Assembly: GCA_004366385.1 (NCBI GenBank) | Contig: ML178785.1 | Location: 28,324 to 92,323 of the forward strand | DNA length: 64,000 nucleotides | From: Actinomycetota bacterium | GTDB taxonomy: Bacteria > Actinomycetota > Thermoleophilia > Gaiellales > Gaiellaceae | Reading direction: 5' to 3' | In this document: positions 60,891 to 64,000 of the stretch, piece by piece | Numbering within the stretch: position 1 is the stretch's first letter | How the letters are laid out: every line of letters begins with the position of its first letter | Translations under genes and position numbers: made by a program | Notes under the pieces: model-generated | Databases searched by the model: none | The model's input: the letters and a program-made list of their open reading frames with translations, nothing else | Told to the model about the DNA's origin: nothing

Positions 60891-62123
60891 ATGCGACTCT
60901 GGCGCAGACGGGACACCGGACAGGTGCTGGAGCTGACGCCTGCGGCTCGGCCGCCCGTGGAGCTCGCTTGCCTCGCGTTCGCCTTCGGGCTCGCCGCGGC
61001 GCTCGTCGTCTCGGGGGTCGACCTCCCGTTCGGGCCGCTCGCCGTGCTCCTCCCGCTCGCCGCCGCGATCGCGCTGGCCTGGGTCGTCGGCCGGCTTCGA
61101 GGCGAGCGGAGCGTCGAGGTCATCGACGGGCTGGACGGAAGGGAGCTCCGGTACCGGCGCGGGCGTGACGCCGAGCGGGTCGTCCTCGCCGAGCTCTCGT
61201 CCGTCTCGCGCGAGCCCGAGGGCGAGCCGCCCGTCCTCACGCTGACCGACCTCCGCGGCGCGACCGTCGCCGTCCCGCTCGGCGTCTGGACGGACGAGTT
61301 GCGTCTGCTCGACGAGGTCGACTCCGCGGCGACGGCCGCCGGCGCGAGCGGAGTCGCCGGCCTCCCGGTCGACGTGCGCCGGCCCGGCTGGGTCGTCCCC
61401 GCGCGCATCGCTCTCGCGGCGGTGGCCTTCGCGTCCGCGGTCGTGCTCGTGGGCGGCATCCCGGACGAGGAGCCGGTGGAGCGCGTGACGCCCGAGCGGA
61501 TCGCGGCGAGCGCCGGCAGCACGCAGTCGCCGTTCGCGGGGAGCCTCCCGTGCACCGTCTACGTCGTCCCTCTCGATCGCGCGAGCCAGGAGCACGCGAA
61601 CGAGATCTCGCGGCGCTTGGCGATGGGACTGCCCGTGCAGCCGTGCGCCGTGTCGTCGTCGCTCGCCCTCGACACGCGGGCGCTCGACCTCGAGCGCGGC
61701 CAGCTCGACGCATCCGCTCTCACGGGCGGCCTGCGCGACCTCTTCGTCGCCGAGCACGGGGAGCGGACGTCGACCGTCGTGGGCGTGACGGAGCACGACC
61801 TCTACTCGTCCGCGAGCCCGGAGGACCGCTTCGCGTTCGGCTTCTCGTTGCGGGACGACGAGCACCGCCGCGGCTTCAGCGTGATCTCGACTGCGCGGAT
61901 GGGCTCCGGCGACGACCTCGCGCGCCGGCTCCAGACGATGGCGGTGCGGTACGTCGGGCTCGGCTACTTCGGGCTCGAGCTCGGCCGGGAGCGCGCCTCG
62001 GCGCTGTACGAGACGATCCGCAGCCGCTCAGATCTCGACCGCATGTCACCGCAGCTCGGCGACCCGCCGCTCACCGAGAGCGAGCTGCGGCAGGCCCGCG
62101 CCCGCTTCCTCGCGGGCACGTAG
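60891..62123 (+). CDS. Hypothetical membrane protein
   Basis: ORF with several hydrophobic segments; consistent coding frame. Confidence 0.7.
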   Translation: MRLWRRRDTGQVLELTPAARPPVELACLAFAFGLAAALVVSGVDLPFGPLAVLLPLAAAIALAWVVGRLRGERSVEVIDGLDGRELRYRRGRDAERVVLAELSSVSREPEGEPPVLTLTDLRGATVAVPLGVWTDELRLLDEVDSAATAAGASGVAGLPVDVRRPGWVVPARIALAAVAFASAVVLVGGIPDEEPVERVTPERIAASAGSTQSPFAGSLPCTVYVVPLDRASQEHANEISRRLAMGLPVQPCAVSSSLALDTRALDLERGQLDASALTGGLRDLFVAEHGERTSTVVGVTEHDLYSSASPEDRFAFGFSLRDDEHRRGFSVISTARMGSGDDLARRLQTMAVRYVGLGYFGLELGRERASALYETIRSRSDLDRMSPQLGDPPLTESELRQARARFLAGT

Positions 62124-62181
62124 ACCGGGGGTGAGGGCGAGGCGCGCGACGTGCTGTGCCGCGTGGATCATCCCGTCGGTG

Positions 62182-62899
62182 GTGTCGAGCCTCGTTCGTC
62201 TCGCCGTCGCGGCGGTCGTCGCCGCGCTCCTCCTCGTGGGCTGCGGCGGCGCTGACGAGACTGCGCCCGCGTGGAACCACGACCCGGGCGACGCGACGCG
62301 CGGGCCTGCGGCGTGGGGCGACCTGGACGAGTCGTTCGAGCAGTGCCGCACCGGGACCGAGCAGTCGCCCGTCGACATCGCCGGCGCGGTCACCGCCGAC
62401 CTTCCCGACCTCGTCTTCGACTACCCGGAGACGTCGCTCACGGTGAAGAACACCGGGCACGTGATCGAGGCGGAGCTTCCCGAGGACAGCGACCTCACGC
62501 TGACGGTCGGGGGTGACGAGTACCGGCTCGTCCAGTTCCACCTCCACGCGCCGAGCGAGCACACCGTGGACGGTGAGCCGTACCGCGGCCGAGGCCCACC
62601 TCGTGCACGAGTCGGAGGACGGTGAGCTCGCGGTCGTCGCCGTGCCGGTTCATCCGGGCGCGCCGCCGCTCCGGCTCGTGAGCGCGGTCGTCGAGAGCGC
62701 GCCCGACGAGGCGGGCGAGGAGGTCGAGCTCGACGAGACGTGGAACCCGCTCGAACTGCCTGTCTACCCGACGGAGCAGCGCACGATCGAGCGCCTGCAC
62801 AAGCTCATCGCCGGGTTTCCGGACTATGACGGGTACGAGCGCAACAACCGGCCGGTCCAGCCGTTGAACGGCCGCGAGATCCTGAACGACACCGGCTAG
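62182..62899 (+). pseudogene. Alpha-type carbonic anhydrase, frameshifted near 62582
   Basis: Frame 1: lipoprotein, QSPVDI...FHLHAPSEHTVDGEPYR; frame 2: AAEAHLVHESEDGELAVVAV...; join restores a full CA. Confidence 0.85.
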
Positions 62900-63648
62900 C
62901 GCTCGAAGAGGACCTCGCCCGACTCGACCACCCGCGTCTCGTGGCCGTTCACCGCGACCTCGAGGCGGCCGTCGCGGAGGATCTGGAGCGCGGTCGCGGG
63001 CTCGCCGTCGACGGTGACCCGCCGCCCGCGGAGGAAGTCGCGGGCGCCGATCTCGCCGTAGAGGTCGTTCAGGCCGCCGTGCCGCCAGCCGTCGTAGATC
63101 CGCTCGAGGCGGAAGAGCAGCGAGCCGAGGAGCGCGGCGCGGTCGTAGGTCGTCCCGGTGAGCGTTCGCAGCGACCCGGCCGCGGTCGGCGCGTCGGCCG
63201 GAAGCTGCTCACGCGTCTGGTTCACGTTCATCCCGATCCCGACGACGACGGTCCCGTCGCTGAGCTCCGAGAGGATCCCGGCCACCTTCCGCCGGTTCAA
63301 CATCACGTCGTTCGGCCACTTGACCTGGGCCGTGAGCCCGGTCGCGCCCTCGACCGCCTCGGCCGCGGCGAGCGCGGCGACGAGCGAGAGCTCGGGCAGG
63401 TGCCGGCCCGGCGGCGGGTGCAGCATCACGGAGGCCAGGACGGAGGTGCCGGGAGCGTCCTCCCACGCCCGCCCGTGCCGGCCCTTGCCCGCGGTCTGGT
63501 GTTCGGTCGCGGCCGTCGCCCCCTCCGGGAGCCCGGAGCCGAGCAGGAGCAGCTGCGTCGACTCGCACTCGGGCTCGTACAGGTACGGCTTCCCGAAGCG
63601 GCCGCGGACGTACGGGGCGACGGCGTCGGGTGCGAGCGAACCGGTCAC
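62896..63648 (-). CDS. birA: Biotin-[acetyl-CoA-carboxylase] ligase
   Basis: ECESTQLLLL; TEHQTAGKGRHGRAWEDAPGTSVLASVML; VKWPNDVMLNRRKVAGIL. Confidence 0.95.
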   Translation of the reverse strand: MTGSLAPDAVAPYVRGRFGKPYLYEPECESTQLLLLGSGLPEGATAATEHQTAGKGRHGRAWEDAPGTSVLASVMLHPPPGRHLPELSLVAALAAAEAVEGATGLTAQVKWPNDVMLNRRKVAGILSELSDGTVVVGIGMNVNQTREQLPADAPTAAGSLRTLTGTTYDRAALLGSLLFRLERIYDGWRHGGLNDLYGEIGARDFLRGRRVTVDGEPATALQILRDGRLEVAVNGHETRVVESGEVLFER

Positions 63649-64000
63649 GGTGTGGATTCAACACGCTCGCGCGCGAGCACCGCCAGGGCGAGCGCCGCGA
63701 GCCAGCCCGTGCCGGCGACGATGCCGACCCGCTGCGGCAGCCCCGGATAGTCGCCGCCCGTGGCGAGGAAGGCACCGGCGGTGACCCCGGCGGCCGCGAT
63801 CGACGCGATCCCGGCGACTCGATCCCCGCGCCGGAGCAGCGCCAGCCCGGCCACCGCGATACCCGCGATCAGCAGCGTCGAGGCGACTGTGGTCGCCGTC
63901 CAGTGGCCGATCTCGATCCCGCCGGAGACCTCGAAACGGCCGCCGAGCCCGCAGCCGGCGGCGCCGCTCGGGCACTCGAGCCGCGTGAAGGCTGCCGCGA
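63645..64000 (-). CDS. Membrane protein, partial (5' end outside window)
   Basis: Frame open to window edge with TM helices (HWTATTVASTLLIAGIAVAGLALL...). Confidence 0.6.
   Translation of the reverse strand, partial: AAAFTRLECPSGAAGCGLGGRFEVSGGIEIGHWTATTVASTLLIAGIAVAGLALLRRGDRVAGIASIAAAGVTAGAFLATGGDYPGLPQRVGIVAGTGWLAALALAVLARERVESTP

Overview
High-GC chromosomal window, most like a deep-branching actinobacterium of Thermoleophilia type (inference from gene content and codon bias; not testable here). It is densely packed with housekeeping genes: xseAB, ubiE/menG-like, proline dehydrogenase, hppD, two class III nucleotide cyclases, alkA-like, KefB-like antiporter, murI-rph-rdgB, pyrE, HU, a DnaQ/GIY-YIG nuclease, pyrF, a D-Ala-D-Ala carboxypeptidase, guaB-guaA, a TPP-riboswitch/thiN/thiamine-type ABC cluster, a giant Ig-like surface protein, a collagen-like protein, rplM-rpsI-glmM-glmS, GGDEF-RHH, fdhD, a MobA/ANT(6)-like fusion, an alpha-carbonic anhydrase and birA. 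No rRNA, tRNA, CRISPR array, prophage or transposase was recognised. The most interesting signal is a set of short dispersed palindromes. Family A is ACYTTGTGGCTC-A-GAGCCACAARGT (5 copies), family B is CGGTGTC-W-GACACCG (4 copies) and family C is GGACATGKCCAGGGTCTGACCCTTGT (2 copies). All three share a central TC-W-GA. Several copies lie in frame inside or at the ends of conserved protein genes (glmM twice, an FAH-family gene, a UbiA-like gene, acylphosphatase, an ABC ATPase), resembling protein-coding palindromic elements. Other points of interest are a perfect Gram-positive SOS box upstream of the DnaQ/GIY-YIG nuclease, a MobA-aminoglycoside-adenylyltransferase-like fusion, a GGDEF-RHH fusion, a 366-bp exact repeat within a surface protein, and a frameshifted carbonic anhydrase.
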